Positions 24,031 through 32,083 of a DNA stretch of 64,000 nucleotides are shown piece after piece. The position numbers were made by a program, and so were the translations under genes. Origin of the DNA: UBA1366 sp047602575 (GTDB lineage Bacteria; Bacillota; Clostridia; Oscillospirales; Ruminococcaceae); the NCBI GenBank assembly GCA_047602575.1, contig JASGGY010000003.1:1116001-1180000 (forward strand), given 5' to 3'. Below the pieces are notes generated by a model. That model saw only the letters and a program-made list of their open reading frames with translations. It did not search any database and was not told where the DNA came from. Positions within the stretch are counted from its first letter, which is position 1; the number at the start of each line of letters is the position of its first letter.

Positions 24031-24843
24031 TTACTCCCCGTCGTCCTCGTCCGTCAAATATTGCTGCTTGTCGGGCAGAAGTTTTTTAAGCTTGTCCTCG
24101 ATAAACTGGGGATTGTCGCCGTCCTGAACAGACAGCACGCCGGTTTTCACAATGATTTTGCATAAGAATTCCTCGTCGTGCCGGATGCGGAGCTTATTCG
24201 CCACCGGTCGGAACACCAGATTCGCCAGCAGAACCCCATAGAGCATCGACACCAGACACATTCCCATGTCCGGCGCGAGGGTTTCCATGCTGTCAAGTCC
24301 GGTCAGCAGCTTCACCAATCCGACCAGCGTGCCGATCAAGCCGAACGCAACCGCGTATTCCGCGCCCCTCAGATAAATCTGTGCAGCGGAGCGATGGCGC
24401 GTTTCGAGGTTTTCCAGCTCGGTTTCCAGCATCACGCGCACCTTGTCCGGCTCGACCGCGTCCACGACCATCATGATGGCGGAGCGGAAGAACTTATCCC
24501 GCACGGTTTTGGCTTCCTCCTCAAGGGAAAGAATGCCGTTTACGCGGGCGTATTTGGCGAATTCCACAATCAACGCGATATAATCCGCTGGCTTGTAGCC
24601 GCCGGGGAAAAACACGATTTTCAGATGATGCGGGATCATTTTAAATGTCTTAGTCGGATACGCCGCCAGCAGTGCCGCGCAGGTTCCGCCGAGCACAATC
24701 ACCAGCGCCGGTGCGTTTAAAAACGCATGAACAAGCCCGCCGTCAATCGCCGCAGCGCCGGTGGACGCGTCTTGTGTGAAAATAATGCCGAACACAATGA
24801 CAACCGCCCCCAGCACCCAGCCGAAAATTGCCGTAAAATCCAT
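24031..24843 (-). CDS. motA: MotA-like stator protein with altered ion-path residue
   Basis: A 270-residue MotA homologue with four membrane helices (about 4-24, 45-65, 164-184, 195-215) and a large cytoplasmic loop (about 66-160). Conserved marks are VLGGTCAALLAAYP, FGLIGTLVGLVKLL and NLVFRPVANKL. The proline that normally opens the third helix (PAFG or PAWG; E. coli Pro173), which shapes the ion path, is replaced by Val165 in AEYAVAFGLIG; the second conserved proline (Pro213) is kept. Sits between flbD and motB as in other Clostridia. Stator assembly is plausible; normal proton-driven torque is doubtful given the parallel change in MotB. Confidence 0.9.
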   Translation of the reverse strand: MDFTAIFGWVLGAVVIVFGIIFTQDASTGAAAIDGGLVHAFLNAPALVIVLGGTCAALLAAYPTKTFKMIPHHLKIVFFPGGYKPADYIALIVEFAKYARVNGILSLEEEAKTVRDKFFRSAIMMVVDAVEPDKVRVMLETELENLETRHRSAAQIYLRGAEYAVAFGLIGTLVGLVKLLTGLDSMETLAPDMGMCLVSMLYGVLLANLVFRPVANKLRIRHDEEFLCKIIVKTGVLSVQDGDNPQFIEDKLKKLLPDKQQYLTDEDDGE

Positions 24844-24878
24844 AATTCATCCCGGAAAATCCGGCTCCTTTCGCTTTC

Positions 24879-25127
24879 TTACCATTCCGGCGCGTTGTGT
24901 TCCGGCTCCTCCGGCACGGAATAATCCCCTTTGCCGAACAGCAGCTTGCTGAAAATTTCCTTCTTGAATGCGATGACAAGCCGCAGCACCTCATCCATGG
25001 GTTCTTTGACGATAAAGACGTTGCCATTGGTCAGGCGTATGGTGGTGTCGGGGTTCTCCTGAATGTTCTCGATCAGATCGCAGTTGAGAATGAACGCTTT
25101 GTCGTTGAGCTTGGTCAGTTTGATCAT
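24879..25127 (-). CDS. flbD: Flagellar protein FlbD
   Basis: An 82-residue FlbD-family protein (MIKLTKLNDKAFILNCDLIE, PDTTIRLTNGNVFIVKEP, MDEVLRLVIAFKKEIF). Small and soluble; found between flgE and motA in spirochaetes and Firmicutes (SwrD in Bacillus, where it raises motor power through the stator). AGGAGG lies before the ATG. Its retention beside an altered stator is relevant, as SwrD acts on stator torque. Confidence 0.92.
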   Translation of the reverse strand: MIKLTKLNDKAFILNCDLIENIQENPDTTIRLTNGNVFIVKEPMDEVLRLVIAFKKEIFSKLLFGKGDYSVPEEPEHNAPEW

Positions 25128-25212
25128 ACCGTCGCCTCCTGTTTACTTGTGCGGATTCTCAAAATCCTCCCCGCGCGGAGGAGGATTTTGATCCCGTCAC
25201 AAATTAGTATGC

Positions 25213-26802
25213 TTAACGTTTGAGGTTGATGAGTTCTTCGAGCATGGTATCCGAAACGGTAATGAGTCTGGAGCAAGCCTGGAAGCCGCGCTGGGTGGTG
25301 ATCATGTCCGCAAATTCCTGCGAAAGGTCCACGTTCGAGGCTTCGAGCTTTCCGGCTGCCAGCGAGCCGCTGCCGTTTGTTCCGGCGACGGTGAGCCGTG
25401 CCGGACCGGAGTTAGGCGTGATGGCGAAATAGGTGTTGCCGACTTGCGAAAGGCCCTCAGGGTTTTCAAAGGTGGCAAGGTCGATTCTGCCCAGCTCGAT
25501 TGTGCCTAAGGTGGGGTGTGTGCCGGTGATCACGCCGTTTGAGCCGATGGAGATACCCGTAAGGTCTGCGACGGTCTGCTCGCCGCCGGCGGTTCCGCCC
25601 TCAAGGTTGAACGCGCTAGAGCCGAGTCCGAGGTTTCCGGAATCCTTTGAGGGAACGCTTGCTGCAGTCGCGGTATAGGTTGCGCCGTCATAGGACTGGA
25701 TTTTCGTCCAGCTGGGGAAGGTCAGCGTGAAGTTGTCTGTGGAGGTGCCGCTTACGCTTTTCATTAAAACAGAACCCGACGCGTTCATCTGGGATTTGAG
25801 CAAGGTCGCGCTGTATGCGCCTCCGCCCGCCGTGATGGTGCAGGTGCCTGCGGTGTTGTCCACATCGATGGTGAAATCCATCGGGTCGTCATAGCTGAAG
25901 CCGTCACCCACCGCGGTCACGGAAAATGCCGAGGTCATATCGTCGGGCAGCGTGACCGATCCGGAGGTTACGCCGAAATCCGCGCTGACGATCTGTGAGC
26001 CGGTCAGTCCCGTTGTGCCGAACAAATCGTCTGGATCGAGGGTGATGTTGAAGTCGCCCGCCGCGTGCGCAACACCGTTGTTTGCGGAGGTGATCGCTTC
26101 GTTGACGGCGGTCTGGAGGTCGTCAAGCGTGGCAAAGGTTTCGTTTGCGTTGAGCGTGATGTTGATGGAGGAGGAGTTGATGACCGCCGCGGCTTTCTGA
26201 CCGATGGGCATGGTTGTGCTGGAGGCAAAGGTGAGGGATACGTTTGCCGCGTCGGTGTTGTTGGTGGATTTGATGTTCACCGCCACGCCGCTGATGGTGT
26301 CGGATGCGGTTGCGATGTCGGGATCTTCATAGGGCAGGGAAATCTTGATCTTGTTGCTGTTGGGCGCTTGGTTGGTGGTTTCGCCCGATACGCCGAGGAC
26401 GAAGTTTCCGTTGATGTCAACAAGGTTTCCCGCCGCGTCGATGTCGAGCATACCCGCTTTGGTGTAATAGGTATTTCCGTCGCCGTCCATTACCTGAAGG
26501 AAGCCGTCGCCGGTGATCGCCACGTCAAGCGACAGTCCGGTGTTGGTTAAAACGGACTGGGAGAGGTTAACATCGGTGCTTCCCAGGGACGAGCCGTAGC
26601 CGACCTGAACGGCATTTGTTCCTCCCTTGCTGGAAGTCGCCGCGGTGGCGTTTGTCGAGGTTTGATAATACACGTCGCTGAAGGTCACGCGGCTGGATTT
26701 AAAACCGTAGGTGCTGACATTGGAGATGTTGTTGCCGATGACGTCCATTTTGGTCTGCTGGGTGGTCATACCTGCCACGCCGGAATAAAGACTTCTTAAC
26801 AT
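25213..26802 (-). CDS. flgE: Flagellar hook protein FlgE
   Basis: A 529-residue axial protein with the rod/hook N-terminal motif (LYSGVAGMTTQQTKMDVIGN, NISNVSTYGFKSSRVTFSDV), a central domain larger than in rod proteins, Ser/Thr-rich, and the C-terminal signature EASNVDLSQEFADMITTQRG with FQACSRLITVSDTMLEELI. Length and position after flgD identify it as the hook subunit. GGAG lies nine bases before the ATG. Confidence 0.95.
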   Translation of the reverse strand: MLRSLYSGVAGMTTQQTKMDVIGNNISNVSTYGFKSSRVTFSDVYYQTSTNATAATSSKGGTNAVQVGYGSSLGSTDVNLSQSVLTNTGLSLDVAITGDGFLQVMDGDGNTYYTKAGMLDIDAAGNLVDINGNFVLGVSGETTNQAPNSNKIKISLPYEDPDIATASDTISGVAVNIKSTNNTDAANVSLTFASSTTMPIGQKAAAVINSSSINITLNANETFATLDDLQTAVNEAITSANNGVAHAAGDFNITLDPDDLFGTTGLTGSQIVSADFGVTSGSVTLPDDMTSAFSVTAVGDGFSYDDPMDFTIDVDNTAGTCTITAGGGAYSATLLKSQMNASGSVLMKSVSGTSTDNFTLTFPSWTKIQSYDGATYTATAASVPSKDSGNLGLGSSAFNLEGGTAGGEQTVADLTGISIGSNGVITGTHPTLGTIELGRIDLATFENPEGLSQVGNTYFAITPNSGPARLTVAGTNGSGSLAAGKLEASNVDLSQEFADMITTQRGFQACSRLITVSDTMLEELINLKR

Positions 26803-26903
26803 GATAAAAAGCTCCTTTTCAAAATATCAGATTATTTTGACAAGGACTGTGTTTCGGATTCCGCAGTCGGTCGGAATCCGGATAGCTTCCTGAAAAGGTC
26901 CGG

Positions 26904-27292
26904 CTATATGATTACAGTCCCGTCGATGTTTGTGAAACAATTGCCCTTAAGTTCATCCTGCCCCACCGAGGTGATGACAGTGCCGTTTTTAACGCTGACG
27001 ACATATGCCGCGCTGTCCACTAAGATCAGGGTTTCGTCAAGCCCTTTTCTTGCGCAATCTGTGCGCCCTTGTTGAGCCGCTCCATACATTCTTCCGAAAC
27101 GTCGATGTTGCGGTCGATGACGCGGTTGATGGCGTGCTTGGAGAAATTCAGCCCGCTTGCCTGTTCGATCTGACGGCTGAGCAGTTCTTTAAAAGAGCCG
27201 CCCTCGCCCGCCGCGGTGGTTTCGTTTGCGGTCTGGGGAATGCCGGTGGTGATCTGTGTGCTGATCCTTCTTAAGTTTAAATTCATATCCAT
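26904..27292 (-). pseudogene. TIGR02530-family flagellar operon protein, frameshifted
   Basis: Two frames give one TIGR02530-type protein of about 129 residues. Frame one (from the ATG at 27292) has LNFSKHAINRVIDRNIDVSE, then ECMERLNKGAQIAQEKGL and soon a stop; frame two continues LDETLILVDSAAYVVSVKNG, then TVITSVGQDELKGNCFTNID, which matches the family's C-terminus. The break lies near 27047-27052 in the minus-strand run GAAAAGGG: one added A restores the frame. The family is always found between flgD and flgE, as here, and is of unclear role in hook assembly. Either a real mutation, a homopolymer error, or less likely -1 frameshifting. Confidence 0.8.
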
Positions 27293-27352
27293 AGCTCTAA
27301 GACTCCCTTCTGTAAAGCCGTTTCGATAACTGCCGCCCTTTCCGAATGATTG

Positions 27353-27805
27353 TTATGCCTGCGTGCCGTCCGCGCTGACGGACTTGATTTCGTCCACGCC
27401 GAAGCTTTCGCCGCCGATTACGACTTTATACTCGTTGTTGGACATTGAAATCGCCGTGACCGTTCCGGTTGTGGTAACCGTTTCGCCGCGCGCATTGGTG
27501 GTTTCCGCGGTCGCTTCCTTGCCGAGCATCGCCATGATGTAGTTGCTCTTGGAGTAATTCGCAAGCTCCGTCATCTGCTCCATCGTGGCAAACTGCGCGA
27601 GCTGCGCCATGTACTGGGTGTCGTCAACGGGGTCTGTGAAATCCTGATTGGTCAGCTGGGTAATCATCAGCTGAAAGAAATCCGATACATCGAGATCCGC
27701 CGTTCCGAGCTTGGAGTTTGATGATGTGCTTGATGTTGAGCTCGTGCTACTTGTTCCGCCTAAAAGCGAGGCATAATTGCGGTCTGTTGTGCTTTCCACC
27801 GGCAT
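27353..27805 (-). CDS. flgD: Hook-cap scaffold protein FlgD
   Basis: A 150-residue FlgD. After a Ser/Thr repeat (SSTSSTSSTSS, residues 18-28) comes the conserved N-terminal domain DVSDFFQLMITQLTNQDFTD, PVDDTQYMAQLAQFATMEQM, and a short C-terminal beta part (GTVTAISMSNNEYKVVIGGE). FlgD caps the growing hook. Shorter than enterobacterial FlgD (about 230), as is usual in Clostridia. AAAGGAGGG precedes the ATG. Confidence 0.93.
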   Translation of the reverse strand: MPVESTTDRNYASLLGGTSSTSSTSSTSSNSKLGTADLDVSDFFQLMITQLTNQDFTDPVDDTQYMAQLAQFATMEQMTELANYSKSNYIMAMLGKEATAETTNARGETVTTTGTVTAISMSNNEYKVVIGGESFGVDEIKSVSADGTQA

Positions 27806-27829
27806 ATGAGTCCCTCCTTTCTGAAAATT

Positions 27830-29377
27830 TTACGCGTAGCGCAGAAGCCCCGCGGTTTGTACGAGTGTTTGCGTTGTCTGCGCCGTTTCGCCGGTATCCT
27901 GTGCCGTCTGGTATGCCGCGTTGCGGTTGCCGCTGTGCTGCTGTGACTGGCGGAAGCCGTTGCCCGCCGTGTCTTGCTGGAAGGCATACTGGTCGCTGCC
28001 GGACAGAACGGCTTCGGGGCGGGTGTTCGTGACCTGCGCGCCCAAATGGCTGACGGCACTCTGAAGTGCGGTGAGCTGGCTGTCGATGAGGGCTGCGGTT
28101 TTCGCGCTGGAAGCCATGAGGTTGAGCACCATGCCGTCCGCGGATTTCTCGATCTTGACGGTGATTTCGCCGAGCCCTTCCGGCTTGAGCTTGATGGTGA
28201 ACTGTTCTTTGCCCGCCGCTTCGGCTTTGGAAAGCTGCGTCTGAATCGCGTCGGCAGTCTGGGTGAGAACGCTGTTCGCCTGCGCGGTGTCGGAAACGTC
28301 GTCGGGCTGAACGGGTGCGGACGCGGCTTGCTGGATGGCGGCTGCGGTATCGGCTGAAGTTGTACCGTCCGGAGTTTCCTGTTTGGGCGCTTCCTTTGCG
28401 ATGCGTACGGCACTTAAAAAGTAAGCTTGTCCGCGCAGTATTTCCAGCGCGTTTTGCTCCGTCGCGGATTGCGGCTGTGCGGAATGCGCAGACTGCGCAA
28501 TTTGGGTTGACGGAGCGGCTGCGGAAAGCGGTTTGCTCTGTGCCGAATTCTGCGCCGTGTTTGCGGTGAACGCATTCGCCGTGTCGGCTTGGCTTTGCGC
28601 TGCGGGGGGCACTGCTTTTGCGGATATGATTTGTCCGGTGACAATTTGCTCATCCGTTGTGCCGGCGGTTGCGTTTGCCTGTGCGGTTTGGCTTGCGGCG
28701 TTCGCGAATGCCTGATAGAGGCTGTTTGCCGCCGTGCCGGTTGCGAATGCGCCCGAATTTCCGGCAAGCAGGCTGATTCCGCCTGATGCGGACAATGCTC
28801 TGGCGATTTCCGGTGTCACGCCGTTTTCCGCAAGCAGGGCATACAAGCCGTCGCTCTGGGTTGTTTCCGTCATGCTGCCGTATAAGCCGCTTGTGCCGGT
28901 TTGATTGCCGTATAAGCCGGATGTACCGGTTATGCTTCCTAGCAGGCTCTGCGGATCGGATTCGCCGATCAGGCTTCCGAGCAGGCTCTGTGCATCCGTC
29001 GTGCCGCTTTGTGCCATCGCCGCAAGTAAGCTTTGCGCCGTGGTGTCAGTGGTCAGCAAGCTTTGGCTACTGCTGTCATCGGTTGTCAGGCTGTCAGCTT
29101 GTGTAAAGCCGTCCAGCACCGTCCCCGCCAACATACTGGTGTTGAGCAGCCCAAGGAGGGCTTCCAGTTGTGCGGTGTCGGTTGTGTCGCTTGTCGTGGT
29201 GTCGGCTGTGCCGGCTGTGCCGGTTGTGTCCGTGGCATCCGCCGTCTGTCCGGTAAGCTGCGCAATCAGTTGCAGGAATGCGTTCTGCGTGCCGGTTGCC
29301 GTTGTCCCGCCCTGCGCATACAATTGCAGCAGCGCGGAAACATCGCTGTTTGACGCTGTGATCTGGTTGGTTGTCAT
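27830..29377 (-). CDS. fliK: Flagellar hook-length control protein FliK
   Basis: A 515-residue FliK: long N-terminal low-complexity ruler region rich in Thr/Ala/Gln/Ser with short internal repeats (QSLLGSLIGESDPQSLLGSI; SGLYGNQTGTSGLYGS), and a C-terminal Flg_hook domain (TIKLKPEGLGEITVKIEKSA, MVLNLMASSAKTAALIDSQL) that contacts FlhB. The ATG with GGAGG eight bases upstream is chosen; a GTG three codons earlier overlaps the ribosome site. It stands between fliJ and flgD as expected. A second FliK-like gene is at 12997-14901. Confidence 0.92.
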   Translation of the reverse strand: MTTNQITASNSDVSALLQLYAQGGTTATGTQNAFLQLIAQLTGQTADATDTTGTAGTADTTTSDTTDTAQLEALLGLLNTSMLAGTVLDGFTQADSLTTDDSSSQSLLTTDTTAQSLLAAMAQSGTTDAQSLLGSLIGESDPQSLLGSITGTSGLYGNQTGTSGLYGSMTETTQSDGLYALLAENGVTPEIARALSASGGISLLAGNSGAFATGTAANSLYQAFANAASQTAQANATAGTTDEQIVTGQIISAKAVPPAAQSQADTANAFTANTAQNSAQSKPLSAAAPSTQIAQSAHSAQPQSATEQNALEILRGQAYFLSAVRIAKEAPKQETPDGTTSADTAAAIQQAASAPVQPDDVSDTAQANSVLTQTADAIQTQLSKAEAAGKEQFTIKLKPEGLGEITVKIEKSADGMVLNLMASSAKTAALIDSQLTALQSAVSHLGAQVTNTRPEAVLSGSDQYAFQQDTAGNGFRQSQQHSGNRNAAYQTAQDTGETAQTTQTLVQTAGLLRYA

Positions 29378-29428
29378 CTTTATCACCTCCTTTCAATGGA
29401 ATGTATCTATGCAGTTTGTGATAAGCGA

Positions 29429-29884
29429 TTATTCCCCCGACGCCTTGCCGGAAATCAACTGTGCGGAAACGAACTCCGCGATGATTTCTTCCTGTTCTTT
29501 CAGCATCTGCCGGATGTAGTCCTCGCGCTGCTTTTCCTCAAGCTTATCAAGCCCGGAAACCTCCTGCTTGACCGCCGCCACACGCCGCTGCTGCCGCTCG
29601 ATGGAAGCGTCAAGCACCGTCATTTTATCGCCCAGCGAACGACGCTCCTCACGGATGCCGTTCTTGCGGTACTCAAAAAGCCGGATTCTGCTCACGCACA
29701 TCCCCTGACAGAACTCCTCGTGCATCTCGTCGTTGAGCTGTTCAAACAGGTCTTTTAGCCCCTGCTCGTCGGCTTCGAGTCGGTTGCGTTCCATCCGCAG
29801 CCCAAGCAGGAGATTTTTTTCGCGGTTGAGAATCTGCGACTTGAAATCACGGACTTTTTCCAGTGTGAACTCGTATTTTTTCAT
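29429..29884 (-). CDS. fliJ: Flagellar export chaperone FliJ
   Basis: A 151-residue, almost wholly coiled-coil protein (YEFTLEKVRDFKSQILNREK, then ERNRLEADEQGLKDLFEQL and onward to RREDY-type C-terminus), typical of FliJ, the stalk of the FliI ATPase ring and escort for chaperones. It begins 18 bases after fliI. Assignment rests on position plus coiled-coil pattern, since FliJ sequences diverge. Confidence 0.88.
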   Translation of the reverse strand: MKKYEFTLEKVRDFKSQILNREKNLLLGLRMERNRLEADEQGLKDLFEQLNDEMHEEFCQGMCVSRIRLFEYRKNGIREERRSLGDKMTVLDASIERQQRRVAAVKQEVSGLDKLEEKQREDYIRQMLKEQEEIIAEFVSAQLISGKASGE

Positions 29885-29902
29885 TGCGCATCCCGTTCAA
29901 TT

Positions 29903-31237
29903 CTATGCGGTGATCGTCCGCATGGCTTCCAGCGTCTGTTCCATTGAAAACCTTACATCCACCGGCTGACGCAGGAACTCGTTGACCGCGCCGATTTTGC
30001 GCATCGCCTCATCAAGCTCCGGGTTTGTGCCGGATTTATATGCGCCGATGGAAATCAGATCCTGGTTTTCGTTATAAATCGACATCAACCGCCGGATTTT
30101 CCCCGCCGCCTGTTTTTGTTCGGGGGGAGCAATTTCCGACATCAGACGGCTTAAGCTTGCCAGCACATCGATGGCGGGGTAATGGTTTTTCATCGCGACT
30201 TTTCTAGAAAGCATGATGTGCCCGTCGATGATGCCGCGTACGGTATCGGAAACCGGCTCGTTGGAATCGTCGCCCTCCACCAGAACGGTGTAAATGCCGG
30301 TGATCGTGCCGTTTTCAAAATTCCCGCACCGCTCAAGCAGCCTTGGCAGCGACGCGTAAATCGACGGCGGATACCCTCTCGCCACGGGCGGCTCGCCGGT
30401 GCTTAAGCCGATTTCGCGCTGCGCCATGCAGTAGCGTGTCAGCGAGTCCATCATCAGTAGAACGTCCTTCCCGCGGTCGCGGAAATACTCCGCCACGGTG
30501 GTCGCGGTCAGCGCGCATTTGTTGCGCAGCATTGCGGAGGAATCCGATGTCGCCACGACGATGACCGAGCGTTTCAGCCCCTCCTCGCCGAGATCGCGCC
30601 GGATAAACTCCATCAGCTCCCTGCCGCGCTCGCCCACCAGCCCAATGACGTTGACGTCCGCGGTGACGTTGCGGGCGATCATGCCCATGAGCGTACTTTT
30701 TCCCACGCCGCTTCCGGCGAAAATGCCCATTCTCTGCCCCTTGCCGATGGTGATCATCCCATCGATCGCTTTCACTCCCAGCTCGATGGGCTGAGAAATC
30801 TGCGGGCGCTGCATCGGGTTCGAGGGCGTTCCGTTGATGGAATACCACACATCGCCGTCGATGGGTCCCTTGTCGTCAAGCGGGTTGCCCAGCGCGTCAA
30901 TGATTCGCCCCACCAGCCCGTCGCCCATACGGATCTGCAGCTTTCGCCCCGTGTTGAACACTGTGCTGCCGTAGCCGATGCCGTCGATGTTTTCATACGG
31001 CATCAGCAGGGTTTTTCCACCCTTGAAGCCCACGACCTCGCTTGCGACTTTTCTTGCCGTGCCGGATTTGCCCGTGCTGCTCAGTGTAATTTCGCACACG
31101 TCGCCGATGTTGCAGGCAAGCCCCGACGCTTCGATGATCATGCCCACAATCTGCTCGACCTTGCCGCAGCAGGTGAAAAAATTCCCGAACCGTATTTCCT
31201 GCCGCAGCGCGGCACAATCAAGTTTCATTGCGCTCAT
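29903..31237 (-). CDS. fliI: Flagellum-specific ATPase FliI
   Basis: A 444-residue F1-beta-like ATPase: Walker A GSGVGKST, Walker B VLLMMDSLTRYCMAQREIGL, and the type III signature STGEPPVARGYPPSIYASLP. It forms the hexamer that unfolds and feeds export substrates. The ATG at 31237, with GAGG seven bases upstream, overlaps the end of fliH by 20 bases; an ATG three codons later is also possible. Long upstream in-frame codons lie inside fliH and are not used. Confidence 0.96.
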   Translation of the reverse strand: MSAMKLDCAALRQEIRFGNFFTCCGKVEQIVGMIIEASGLACNIGDVCEITLSSTGKSGTARKVASEVVGFKGGKTLLMPYENIDGIGYGSTVFNTGRKLQIRMGDGLVGRIIDALGNPLDDKGPIDGDVWYSINGTPSNPMQRPQISQPIELGVKAIDGMITIGKGQRMGIFAGSGVGKSTLMGMIARNVTADVNVIGLVGERGRELMEFIRRDLGEEGLKRSVIVVATSDSSAMLRNKCALTATTVAEYFRDRGKDVLLMMDSLTRYCMAQREIGLSTGEPPVARGYPPSIYASLPRLLERCGNFENGTITGIYTVLVEGDDSNEPVSDTVRGIIDGHIMLSRKVAMKNHYPAIDVLASLSRLMSEIAPPEQKQAAGKIRRLMSIYNENQDLISIGAYKSGTNPELDEAMRKIGAVNEFLRQPVDVRFSMEQTLEAMRTITA

Positions 31238-32045
31238 ACGCATCCTCGCTTCCGGCAAGGTACGCCTTGATGTTGGCAATCTGCGTCTGCACCGACGCAT
31301 CTGCCGTCCGGTCCGACGCGGTGACAAACACCGTTCCCGGATCGGCTGCATTTGTTTCAAAATCCACGTCCTGACCGGCCAGCGCATACTCCGCGCGCAG
31401 CTTTTCCGCCAGCGTGCCTGCTTTTGACGAAAGCTTCACACTGATCCACTGCGCCTCGCGCGCTTCCTTGACCGCCGCCCGCACCAGCTCGCCCAAAAAC
31501 AAGTCGTCCTCCGCAATTTTCCGGTAAACAAGCTTCTCGGCGATTTCCAGTGCCAGCCCAGCCAGCGCCTGCTCATAGGCTTCAAAATATTGTTTGTGTT
31601 CCGCCTTCAGCTCGGCGACCGCTTTTTTTAAGCCCTTTACCGCCGCGGCGATTTCCTCCGCCTTCTGCGCCCTGCCCTCCGCGATGCCCTTGTCGAGTGC
31701 TTCTTTGCGGATGCGTACTGCGTCGATGTCGGTTTCGTCGTTGATTTTCATCGTCCGGATATGCGCCTGCGCGATGATGGAAGCGGCTTCGTCGGCGGCT
31801 TCGTCGAGGATTTTTTGTTTCTCCTCAAGCGCCTCGTCGATCTGTGCCGCGACGATGCGGTCGTTCTTGGCTTTGATCAGATACGCAACGCTGCGCCTCT
31901 GATCCTCGGTCAGCCCCTCGACGACGATGTCCTCCGGCTGAATGCCGGTGGGCGTCATACGCACCTTTTCCGCCATGATCTCGTCAGGAATGCTCACCGC
32001 GCCGCCGTCAAAGGTAATGCTTTGTTGTTTGATAACCTTTTGCAA
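31218..32045 (-). CDS. fliH: Flagellar export stator protein FliH
   Basis: A 275-residue FliH: long charged coiled coil (about 60-165, DEALEEKQKILDEAADEAAS) and the C-terminal peripheral-stalk domain (LALEIAEKLVYRKIAEDDLF, AVKEAREAQWISVKLSSKA). It regulates FliI. The start is TTG, with AAGGG eight bases upstream. It follows fliF by only 38 bases: fliG, which always lies between fliF and fliH in Firmicutes operons I know of, is missing here. Confidence 0.9.
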   Translation of the reverse strand: MQKVIKQQSITFDGGAVSIPDEIMAEKVRMTPTGIQPEDIVVEGLTEDQRRSVAYLIKAKNDRIVAAQIDEALEEKQKILDEAADEAASIIAQAHIRTMKINDETDIDAVRIRKEALDKGIAEGRAQKAEEIAAAVKGLKKAVAELKAEHKQYFEAYEQALAGLALEIAEKLVYRKIAEDDLFLGELVRAAVKEAREAQWISVKLSSKAGTLAEKLRAEYALAGQDVDFETNAADPGTVFVTASDRTADASVQTQIANIKAYLAGSEDAYERNET

Positions 32046-32083
32046 TTCAATGCCCTTCTTTTGCGGTTTTCACGCAACGCTTT

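Noticed and set aside
27040..27060. Programmed -1 frameshifting in the TIGR02530 gene
   Set aside because: The run is only AAAAG with no standard slippery heptamer and no clear downstream stem; a simple indel explains it better.
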